Translations under genes and position numbers: made by a program
Shown here: positions 41,522 through 49,266 of the stretch, in pieces
Layout: every line of letters starts with the position of its first letter
Position numbering within the stretch: the stretch's first letter is position 1
DNA from: DATGMS01 sp040905145
GTDB taxonomy: Bacteria > Bacteroidota > Bacteroidia > Cytophagales > Cyclobacteriaceae
Length of the DNA stretch: 64,000 nucleotides
Assembly: GCA_040905145.1 (NCBI GenBank)
Contig: JBBDSC010000234.1
Location: forward strand, 3,863-67,862
Direction: 5' to 3'
Notes under the pieces: generated by a model
Database searches by the model: none
What the model was told of the DNA's origin: nothing
The model's input: only the letters and a program-made list of their open reading frames with translations

Positions 41522-43255
41522 TTATTCCTGTTTAAGCCAAAGGTAAAGCGTCTTACGGCTTATCCTTAAAGCGGAAGCAGCTTTGGTTTTATTATAACCG
41601 GCATCAACTAAGGCCTTTTGCGCTTTTTGGAATTTATTGTTGAAGGGAGAGGGTAATGGTGAAGATTCATCATTAAAATGCAAAGCCTTTCCTTCTAAAA
41701 CGGGATTTTCTTCAATCAATGCTTGCCGGGTAATAACTTGTTCAAGCTCTCTGACATTGCCTTTCCATTCATTTTTTTGAAGGTGTTCCATAAATCCATC
41801 TGTAACACCTAGTAGTTTTTTATTGAATTTAACTGAAAGTTTGGAAAGAATATTTGTCACGAGTAAAGGGATATCGCCACTTCTTTCCCTTAGTGCTGGG
41901 ATTTTTATGACAATAGTACTTAACCGGAAATATAAATCAACCCTGAATTTCCCTTCCTGAACCAGTTTTTCAAGGTTTTGATTAGAAGCACAGAGTATTC
42001 TCACATCTACAGAAATGTGTTTTTGCCCCCCCAAGGTAATTATCTCACCCTGTTGTATTACTCTAAGCAAGGCTGCCTGTGCATGAGCACTTAAATCTGC
42101 GATTTCATCAAGAAAAAGTGTTCCTTTATTGGCAAGTTCAAATTTCCCCAACTTTCTGTAAACGGCCCCGGTAAAGGCTCCTTTTTCATAACCAAAAAAT
42201 TCACTTTCCACTAATGTATCAGGAATTGCCCCGCAATTGACCGTTATAAAAGGGTGGCTTTTTCTGGGACTAAGCATATGGATTTGAGTGGCCACTAATT
42301 CTTTTCCCGTTCCAGATTCTCCATCTATACATACGTTTACATCATAAGGGGCCACTTTTTGAATTAGGCTGAATAGATTTTTCATCTGGGGAGAGCAACC
42401 AATCAAATTTCCAAATTTGGGAGGGGGATTTATCCCGCTTTTTGGGGAAATATGTTTGAAACTCCGAACTTTTAATATTACTGTTTCCAATACCGGAAAG
42501 CGATCAAAAACAGAACCACCTGCATAACCTTGTATGGGAACCTGTCTTGAAAATTCCTCAAAGTCTTCTGGTTCGGTTATGGAACCTCCATAGATGAGTG
42601 AAAGAGGTTTACGGCCGGATTTGCATACACATTCCAGCATTTCCTTGGCTTTGGTAATTGATAACTGTAATTGATTTCGCTTTTCAATGGTATCTATGAT
42701 TTCAATAGTAAGGCCCACATTTAGGATAAGCGCATCTACCCCATTTTTGGCAAAAACATAAGCATCATCAGCAGATAAGGCAAATCCAAATGTAACAAAT
42801 CCCAATTCCTTGGCCTGTTTTAACAATTCTACCTCAGCAAATATACCGAGTCCTTCATTCTCTAAATGTGCCCGGAAATCCCCATCAATAAATCCTATGG
42901 CCGGCCAATTGGTTATGCCTTCTATTCCTAATTCCTTTAATCTTTCAAGTCTTTCTTTGGTGGGTTGATTTGGATCGGATGCAAAAACCCCTGCAACAAT
43001 AGGTGTTGATTTTCTATGGGGCAGTATATGGTGCTTAAGCAATTGTTCTGTCTGATCATTTGCATTTGCATAAGGCATAAAAGCGGCCAATGAACCCAAA
43101 CCAATGTTTCTATATAATCCGGCATTAAGGGCTATGATAAGATCCGCTTCTGATGCTACTGCAGATTTGGTTATTTGTCCACTACCAGCTACTACAGAAA
43201 TAATTGGTGAGGATAACTTATTATGATTTATTATCAGCTCTTTAAGGGAATACAT
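41522..43255 (-). CDS. Sigma-54-dependent activator with PEP-hydrolase-like TIM-barrel sensor
   Basis: 577 residues. Residues about 1-265 form a TIM-br_sig_trns (phosphoenolpyruvate-hydrolase-like) domain: LIIALNAGLYRNIGLGSLAA, PIVAGVFASDPNQPT, GITNWPAIGFIDGDFRAHLE and LSLIYGGSITEPEDF. Then an AAA+ sigma-54 interaction domain with Walker A GESGTGKE (312-319), the sigma-54 contact loop GAFTGA (359-364), Walker B GTLFLDEI and the arginine finger region VDLYFRLSTIVI. The C-terminus is a Fis-type helix-turn-helix (NKTKAASALRISRKTLYLWL). It diverges from the operon at 43596, whose first product is a stand-alone homologue of its sensor. So the regulator probably binds the same or a related ligand without turnover. 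Confidence 0.95.
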   Translation of the reverse strand: MYSLKELIINHNKLSSPIISVVAGSGQITKSAVASEADLIIALNAGLYRNIGLGSLAAFMPYANANDQTEQLLKHHILPHRKSTPIVAGVFASDPNQPTKERLERLKELGIEGITNWPAIGFIDGDFRAHLENEGLGIFAEVELLKQAKELGFVTFGFALSADDAYVFAKNGVDALILNVGLTIEIIDTIEKRNQLQLSITKAKEMLECVCKSGRKPLSLIYGGSITEPEDFEEFSRQVPIQGYAGGSVFDRFPVLETVILKVRSFKHISPKSGINPPPKFGNLIGCSPQMKNLFSLIQKVAPYDVNVCIDGESGTGKELVATQIHMLSPRKSHPFITVNCGAIPDTLVESEFFGYEKGAFTGAVYRKLGKFELANKGTLFLDEIADLSAHAQAALLRVIQQGEIITLGGQKHISVDVRILCASNQNLEKLVQEGKFRVDLYFRLSTIVIKIPALRERSGDIPLLVTNILSKLSVKFNKKLLGVTDGFMEHLQKNEWKGNVRELEQVITRQALIEENPVLEGKALHFNDESSPLPSPFNNKFQKAQKALVDAGYNKTKAASALRISRKTLYLWLKQE

Positions 43256-43272
43256 GTTTTAGAATGTGTATA

Positions 43273-43321
43273 GGTTACAATTTGTCACCTCAGAGTTAAA
43301 AGTTGTTAACTAATGTAACAA
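43273..43321. promoter_or_regulatory. Two palindromes, candidate activator binding sites
   Basis: GGTTACAATTTGTCACC at 43273-43289 is a 17-bp dyad with one mismatched pair (GGTnACAA-n-TTGTnACC). TTGTTAACTAATGTAACAA at 43303-43321 is a second dyad, TTGTTA-N7-TAACAA. They share the TTGTnAC/GTnACAA core. They are 120-165 bp upstream of the -24 element, the usual distance for enhancer sites of sigma-54 activators, and close to the activator's own start, so autoregulation is also possible. Confidence 0.6.
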
Positions 43322-43438
43322 AAATTATTAATTAATTTTAAAAATCGTAGGATTTTATATGAATAAAATTTAATATAAAACATTTATTATCAGGCATATG
43401 TAATAATTGGAGAAAATTAAAATAAATCGAATAAAAAA

Positions 43439-43454
43439 TGGTTCATGGTTTGCA
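43439..43454 (+). promoter_or_regulatory. Sigma-54 (-24/-12) promoter
   Basis: TGGTTCATGGTTTGCA matches the consensus TGGCACG-N4-TTGCA, with the invariant GG at 43440-43441 and GC at 43452-43453 separated by exactly ten bases. Transcription would start at about 43466 and run to the operon at 43596. The presence of the sigma-54 activator on the other strand makes a chance match unlikely. Confidence 0.75.
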
Positions 43455-43540
43455 AGATTCATTTAAAAACTCAACGATTATCTACAACTTTTACACTATG
43501 GAATTGAGCATGAGAAAGGTTCATTATTTCCGCGAGATTC

Positions 43541-43561
43541 CCTGCCTACTGGCCAGGCAGG
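43541..43561 (+). repeat. GC-rich hairpin in the leader of the TIM-barrel operon
   Basis: CCTGCCT at 43541-43547 pairs with AGGCAGG at 43555-43561 around a seven-base loop, 35 bp before the start codon. It is much more GC-rich than its surroundings and resembles the short palindromic intergenic repeats found in many Bacteroidota genomes. It could affect leader stability or translation; no evidence beyond the structure. Confidence 0.55.
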
Positions 43562-43595
43562 CATCTGACCCATTAAAAAATTTAATTATATACAG

Positions 43596-44450
43596 ATGAA
43601 ATTTAATACCAGATCGGAAATAATAATAGATCTAAAAGCAAAAATTGCAAGTGGACACCCAATTATAGGAGGCGGGGCCGGGACTGGATTATCGGCTAAA
43701 TGTGAGGAGGCAGGAGGAATAGATCTTATAGTCATATACAATTCAGGCCGGTATAGAATGGCTGGTAGAGGTTCATTAGCCGGGTTATTGTCTTATGGCA
43801 ATGCCAACGAGGTTGTGAAAGAAATGGCTTATGAAATATTGCCAGCTGTAAAGAAGACTCCAGTTTTGGCAGGAGTCTGCGGAACAGACCCTTTTATGTT
43901 GAGGGATTCGTTTTTAAAGGAACTTAAAAATATGGGATTTGCAGGAATTCAAAATTTTCCAACGGTGGGCTTAATAGATGGGGTTTTTAGGGAAAATCTG
44001 GAAGAGACAGGAATGAGTTATAAATTGGAAGTGGAGTGTATCAAGGCTGCCCGAAATTTGGATATGCTGACAACCCCTTATGTTTTTAACTCCAAGGATG
44101 CCAAAATGATGACGGAAGCAGGAGCTGATATTATTGTAGCACATATGGGCCTTACTACAAGCGGAATCATTGGTGCAAAAACCTCAAAATCAATGGATGA
44201 ATGTATCATGGAAATCCAGGAGATTGCCAATACCTGTAAAAGCATCAATAGTGAAGTGATTGTATTATGTCACGGTGGCCCAATTGCTACCCCTGAAGAT
44301 GCAGAGTATGTATTAAATCGGGTTTTGGGTATCGATGGTTTTTATGGGGCAAGTTCTATGGAAAGGCTTCCAACTGAAATTGCCATTACCGAACAAATCA
44401 AAAAATTTAAATCAATAAGTTTCAAACCAATAGGCTTTAATGATGTCTAA
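43596..44450 (+). CDS. Phosphoenolpyruvate hydrolase-like TIM-barrel protein
   Basis: 284 residues covering the whole TIM-br_sig_trns family: PIIGGGAGTGLSAKCEEAGG, DLIVIYNSGRYRMAGRGSLA, GLLSYGNAN, PVLAGVCGTDPF, GIQNFPTVGLIDGVFRENLE, IIVAHMGLTTSGIIG and VLCHGGPIATPEDA. Compared with the homologous domain of the divergent regulator it keeps the putative catalytic histidines (AHMG and CHGG), where the regulator has LNVG and IYGG. The next gene overlaps by 11 bp. In fungi and plants the same two domains are fused (tomato Tm-1); the bacterial reaction is not established to my knowledge, though a C-C hydrolase or aldolase of the PEP-mutase type is plausible from the fold. Confidence 0.93.
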   Translation: MKFNTRSEIIIDLKAKIASGHPIIGGGAGTGLSAKCEEAGGIDLIVIYNSGRYRMAGRGSLAGLLSYGNANEVVKEMAYEILPAVKKTPVLAGVCGTDPFMLRDSFLKELKNMGFAGIQNFPTVGLIDGVFRENLEETGMSYKLEVECIKAARNLDMLTTPYVFNSKDAKMMTEAGADIIVAHMGLTTSGIIGAKTSKSMDECIMEIQEIANTCKSINSEVIVLCHGGPIATPEDAEYVLNRVLGIDGFYGASSMERLPTEIAITEQIKKFKSISFKPIGFNDV

Positions 44451-45678
44451 AAGAGTAATAGTGGTAGGTACATTTGATACCAAGGCCATTGAATACAATT
44501 TTGTGATTGATCTTATCAGAAAAAAGGGTTACCAGGTAATCACTGTCAATACAGGTGTACTGGGTTCTACGGATTTATTCCACATTGATATTCCATCAGA
44601 GGTTGTTGCTCAGGAAGGAGGAACTGATATAGACACACTTCGAAGGGCAAATGACCGTGGTAAGGCTATAGCGATTATGTCAGATGGTGTGGGTAAGATT
44701 GTCAGTAGTTTATTTGATAAGGAAAAACCGGACGGAATAATAGGTATGGGTGGCACAGCAGGTACCCATATGGTTACTTCAGCTATGAGAACTTTACCAT
44801 TTGGCATGCCGAAAATTTGTATCTCAACCGTAGCCTCTGGAGATGTTTCTCCCTATTTGGAAACAAGTGATATTATCATGATCCCTTCATTAACGGACAT
44901 TTCCGGGATTAATTCTTTAAGCAGGATTTTCTTGACAAACGCAGTAGGGGCATTAACGGGAATTTTGGAAATGAGTAAAGAATTTGTTGATGATAAACCG
45001 ATTATTGCTGCATCTATGTTTGGGAATACAACTCCCTGTATTGATAAGTGCCGAAAGATGTTGGATTTAAAAGGCTTTGAAGTGCTTGTATTTCATGCCA
45101 CAGGAGCAGGAGGAAAAACCATGGAAAAGTTAATTAATGAAGGAGCTATACAAGGGACTTTGGATATTACAACTACTGAATGGGCTGACACGATATGTGG
45201 AGGTGTGTTTGATGCAGGCATTGAGAGGCTGGATGCCCCGGGAAAAGTAGGTATTCCACATCTTATAGCTCCTGGATGTATTGATATGTGTAATTTTGGA
45301 AGCCAAAGCACTATTCCTGCCAAGTATAAAGATCGTCTTTTTTATCAATGGAATCCCAATGTAACCTTAATGAGGACAACAGAAGAGGAAAACAGGAAAA
45401 TGGGAGAAATATTCGCGCAGAAGGCAAATGAAGCACAAGGAAAAATCGCATTTATTATTCCTTTAAAAGGATTCTCAATGCTTGATTCCATAAATGACAA
45501 AAATGAACCTCAGATTTTTTGGAATCCTTCTGCTGACAATGCTTTTCTTGACGGATTAAAAAATAAGCTTAAATCAGGTATTGATATAGAAGAGATTGAT
45601 GCAAATATAAATGATTCAATATTTGCTGAAAAAGCTGTTGATAAATTCCTAAGAATGATGGAAGAATCTAACAATTAA
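44440..45678 (+). CDS. Tm-1-like ATP-binding (UPF0261) protein
   Basis: 412 residues; the first two codons are both ATG and the start overlaps the TIM-barrel gene by 11 bp, so translation is coupled. Family landmarks: VIVVGTFDTKAIEYNFVIDL, GIIGMGGTAGTHMVTSAMR, PKICISTVASGDVSPYLETS, MFGNTTPCIDKC and IPLKGFSMLDS. UPF0261 corresponds to the N-terminal domain of the tomato virus-resistance protein Tm-1, which binds ATP. Paired in bacteria with the TIM-barrel protein as here. Role unknown; an ATP-dependent activation of the substrate of the TIM-barrel protein would fit. Confidence 0.94.
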   Translation: MMSKRVIVVGTFDTKAIEYNFVIDLIRKKGYQVITVNTGVLGSTDLFHIDIPSEVVAQEGGTDIDTLRRANDRGKAIAIMSDGVGKIVSSLFDKEKPDGIIGMGGTAGTHMVTSAMRTLPFGMPKICISTVASGDVSPYLETSDIIMIPSLTDISGINSLSRIFLTNAVGALTGILEMSKEFVDDKPIIAASMFGNTTPCIDKCRKMLDLKGFEVLVFHATGAGGKTMEKLINEGAIQGTLDITTTEWADTICGGVFDAGIERLDAPGKVGIPHLIAPGCIDMCNFGSQSTIPAKYKDRLFYQWNPNVTLMRTTEEENRKMGEIFAQKANEAQGKIAFIIPLKGFSMLDSINDKNEPQIFWNPSADNAFLDGLKNKLKSGIDIEEIDANINDSIFAEKAVDKFLRMMEESNN

Positions 45679-45689
45679 TATCCAAAAAA

Positions 45690-48600
45690 ATGAGAAATCT
45701 ATTGTTTTCAATCCAAAGTTCTATTAAACCAATAAGCGTCTCTGCTATTTTTATAATGCCATTTTGCCTATTATTTGGTTACTTTAGTTTAAATGCAATT
45801 CTTACTCCCCTGAATGTTAACAAATCTACTTTAACTTTCCCTACGAACCCAGATAAGAAAGATGAAATTCCAGCTGTTCAAGTAATGGTACCTGGTTTTT
45901 CTGCAGTGGAACTTCCTGTTTCCTTGACCAATATTAATGTGGTGCGTTATGGTTCTGATGGTCGGTTATATGCCCTGGCGTATGATGGCCATATTTATGT
46001 TCTTACGGATACTGATGGGGACGGAATAGAAGACAAAGCTGAATATTGGTGGGACAAAAAGCCATTAATTTCACCTGTGGGAATGGTGGTTGCTGAAGAA
46101 GGCATATATGTAACAGCTTTAAATAAATTATCTTTAATTAAGGATGTAGATAAAGATGGCAAAGCTGAAACAGAAGAAATTATAACATCTGATTGGATCA
46201 AACCTTCTGTTTACACTGGTACTACGGCTACTGGAGTAGATGCTTTTGGAATTGCCAAAGATGAAAATGGCAATATATTTTTTGCATTGGGAGCTGCTGA
46301 TTTTACCAGGGCTTACATGGTGGATTCCTTAGGCAATTCCCATTACGATCTGAAAAGTCAAAGAGGAACCGTTTTAAAGGTAACTCCTGGCAGCAAAAAA
46401 CGTGAAATATTTGTTACGGGAACTCGCTTTCCTGTAGCCATGGCCTTTAATAAAGAAGGTGATTTGTTTGCAACAGATCAGGAAGGGGCTACCTGGTTAC
46501 CCAATGGAAATCCATATGATGAGTTAATCCATATCCAAGAAGGCAGGCATTATGGTTTTCCTCCAAAGCATCCTAAATATCTTCCGAATGTTATTGACGA
46601 ACCCAGTATTTATGATTACAAACCCCAGCATCAATCTACCACAGGATTAAATTTTAATTTACCTGTAAATAACGGTCCTGTATTTGGCCCTGCCTGGTGG
46701 GAAGAAGATGCCATTGTTACTGGATATTCCCGTGGCAAAATTTATCGTACCAAGCTTGTCAACACCCCTTCAGGCTATATAACCAACAATCAAGTAATTG
46801 CTTCTCTTAATGCTTTGACGGTTGACGCCTGCATATCACCACAAGGGGATCTTATTGTAGCTACGCATTCAGGTCCTCCTGATTGGGGATTTGGCCCACA
46901 GGCGGAAGGAAAACTTTATAAGATAATTTATACCAATCCTGATGAGCCAAATCCTGTAGCCAGCTGGGCTTCTAGGCCTGATCAGGTGATGATTGCTTTT
47001 GACAAGCCGGTAAGCGAGGATTACATGGTTGGTTTATCCAATAAAATAGAGATTGAATATGGGGATTATGTGGAAGCAGGAGACCGATTTGAAGTAGTCA
47101 GGCCCGGTTATAAGGCTGTAGAAAGACAAATGAATTATCCGAGAGAACAGCTAAAAGTAAAAAATGTGGAACTTTCCGGTGATGGGCGAACTATAATTTT
47201 AAATACTTTTACTCATTCTTCACCGGTCACTTATGCCATTACGCTTCCAGCTTTCAGCAATAATAGAAAAATTCAAAATGGTATAACCCAAGACCCTGCT
47301 ATAGATTTATCCTATAAACTTAATGGAGTTGAAGTTAATTGGCAGGCAAAGTCAGGAAGTGAAAAGTGGCAAGGTGTAATTCCACATTTAGACTTAAAAG
47401 TCAGCCAGGCGTTAATGAAGCCAGCTTTACAAAATGATGATCTAAATCAAGTGTTGGGAAAAGCAGGCACAGTAACCTTTAAATCCAAGCTGAATTTATG
47501 GAATATGCTAAGGGCTGATATCCAGCCTGAATCCACACTTGATTTTAAATTACCACCGGAAGATGTCCATTTGGTCTTTAAATCTTCCGAACCTTTGAAA
47601 ATTAAAACCAACTTAGGTAATCAGTCAAAATCAGTCAAAAAAGGGAAATTATATGAAACCAAGGTAATATTTAATCAGGTAGCCGAGCAGCCCTACTTAT
47701 TGGAAGTCTCAATGAATACCACTGATAAAGAAGATTCCATCCTGGAACTTTATTATCATACCCATGAGGATTCTACCTCCCGGGCTTTACAAATCCATAG
47801 ATTTTTTCTCCCATGGCTGGAAGATATTTATAGCAATGAAATTAGTCCAGTTAAAGAAATTCCTGAACTTGAGGGAGGAAACTGGTCCAGGGGGAAAGAC
47901 TTGTTTTTCGGGGAATCCACCTGCTCCAATTGTCATAGTGTGGGAGGGGAAGGCAAATCTATAGGCCCGGATTTATCAAATTTGATTTTCCGGGATTATA
48001 CATCTGTATTAAGAGATATTAAAGAACCAAGTGCATCCATTAATCCCGATTATCTGTCTCATACTGTTACATACAAAGATGACCGGAAATTGACAGGGAT
48101 GATATCCTACAAAACTGATTCTTTAATAATTCGGGATATTGCAGATAATAAAACAGCCGTACCACTTAAAGATGTGCAAGGCACGACGCCTTTATCTGTG
48201 TCCTTAATGCCTCCAGGACTGGATATAATGCTCGGAGAGCAAAAAATGAAGGATTTAATGACTTATTTATTAACTTCCTTGCAACCTGCGGAAATTAATT
48301 ATCCTTTCCTTCCTCCTATGAAAAATGCTTCGGAGGTTAATGCTGTCTTAAAGAATAGCAGCACGTTACCTACAAAGAATGAGGATAGTAAATTGTTAAA
48401 GTTATTGTGGGTATCAGGCCCTAAGGATCATGGTCCAGATGAACATGATTATCCTCTCCAACAGGAACGATGGACACAACTTCTGTCTTTAGCGGACAAT
48501 ATAGAGCTAATCAATGTATCACAATGGCCCAGTCCCGAACAATTTAATGAAGCGGATGTAATTGTTTTTTATTGGAATTATCCTGAATTTAATGAGGAAA

Positions 48601-49082
48601 ATGGAAAGCAACTGGATGTTTTCCTTCAAAAAGGTGGTGGATTGGTTTATCTTCATTATGCTGTTGATGCAACAGATAATCCGAAAGCTTTGGCTGACCG
48701 TATTGGTCTGGCATGGAAAGGCGGCAGCTCCAAGTTCAGACATGGCCGGGTAGAACTTGATTTTAAGGATAAAAAACATCCGATCACCAAAGGGTTTGAA
48801 AATGCCGTTTTTCACGATGAAACCTATTGGCAATTAGTTGAAGGGACAAAAAAAATCAATGTTTTAGCTACTGCCAAAGAGGAAGGAATTGATGTACCAA
48901 TACTATGGACCACTTCAGAAGGTAAAGGAAGAATATTTGTATCAATATTAGGACATTATAACTGGACATTTGATGATCCACTTTTTAGAATCCTGATATT
49001 AAGGAGTATAGCCTGGACAGGGAATCAGTCTACAGATCGATTTAATGATCTAGCAACATTTGGGGCAAGGGTTAGTAAATAG
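45690..49082 (+). CDS. Beta-propeller / cytochrome c / ThuA fusion protein
   Basis: 1130 residues with an N-terminal membrane or signal segment (ISVSAIFIMPFCLLFGYFSL). Residues about 55-420 are a sorbosone-dehydrogenase-like propeller (GSDGRLYALAYDGHIYVLTD, GDLFATDQEGATWLPNGNPY, GPAWWEEDAIVTGYSRGKIY). A middle Ig-like region follows. A PVC-type cytochrome c domain has CSNCH (748-752), IGPDLSNL and the methionine-bearing LMPPGLD. Residues about 905-1115 are a ThuA-like domain (LLWVSGPKDHGPDEHDYPLQ, LVYLHYAVDATDNP, VFHDETYWQL). ThuA-type proteins take part in keto-sugar metabolism. 11 bp after the Tm-1-like gene, so part of the sigma-54 operon: probably a periplasmic oxidase of the imported compound. 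Confidence 0.9.
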   Translation: MRNLLFSIQSSIKPISVSAIFIMPFCLLFGYFSLNAILTPLNVNKSTLTFPTNPDKKDEIPAVQVMVPGFSAVELPVSLTNINVVRYGSDGRLYALAYDGHIYVLTDTDGDGIEDKAEYWWDKKPLISPVGMVVAEEGIYVTALNKLSLIKDVDKDGKAETEEIITSDWIKPSVYTGTTATGVDAFGIAKDENGNIFFALGAADFTRAYMVDSLGNSHYDLKSQRGTVLKVTPGSKKREIFVTGTRFPVAMAFNKEGDLFATDQEGATWLPNGNPYDELIHIQEGRHYGFPPKHPKYLPNVIDEPSIYDYKPQHQSTTGLNFNLPVNNGPVFGPAWWEEDAIVTGYSRGKIYRTKLVNTPSGYITNNQVIASLNALTVDACISPQGDLIVATHSGPPDWGFGPQAEGKLYKIIYTNPDEPNPVASWASRPDQVMIAFDKPVSEDYMVGLSNKIEIEYGDYVEAGDRFEVVRPGYKAVERQMNYPREQLKVKNVELSGDGRTIILNTFTHSSPVTYAITLPAFSNNRKIQNGITQDPAIDLSYKLNGVEVNWQAKSGSEKWQGVIPHLDLKVSQALMKPALQNDDLNQVLGKAGTVTFKSKLNLWNMLRADIQPESTLDFKLPPEDVHLVFKSSEPLKIKTNLGNQSKSVKKGKLYETKVIFNQVAEQPYLLEVSMNTTDKEDSILELYYHTHEDSTSRALQIHRFFLPWLEDIYSNEISPVKEIPELEGGNWSRGKDLFFGESTCSNCHSVGGEGKSIGPDLSNLIFRDYTSVLRDIKEPSASINPDYLSHTVTYKDDRKLTGMISYKTDSLIIRDIADNKTAVPLKDVQGTTPLSVSLMPPGLDIMLGEQKMKDLMTYLLTSLQPAEINYPFLPPMKNASEVNAVLKNSSTLPTKNEDSKLLKLLWVSGPKDHGPDEHDYPLQQERWTQLLSLADNIELINVSQWPSPEQFNEADVIVFYWNYPEFNEENGKQLDVFLQKGGGLVYLHYAVDATDNPKALADRIGLAWKGGSSKFRHGRVELDFKDKKHPITKGFENAVFHDETYWQLVEGTKKINVLATAKEEGIDVPILWTTSEGKGRIFVSILGHYNWTFDDPLFRILILRSIAWTGNQSTDRFNDLATFGARVSK

Positions 49083-49266
49083 CCTGTAAGACCGTAACTA
49101 GTCTCTTTATTCATTATTACTGTTAAAAGCAGCCTTTAAATAATTTAAAGACGGCCACAGCGATCAAGCTAAAGTTCTTATGAGCTCTGGCTTGAAAGAG
49201 TAAGACATGATTTATTACTTGATAAACCAATGGACATACTACACAATAAACCTAACCCATAACCAA

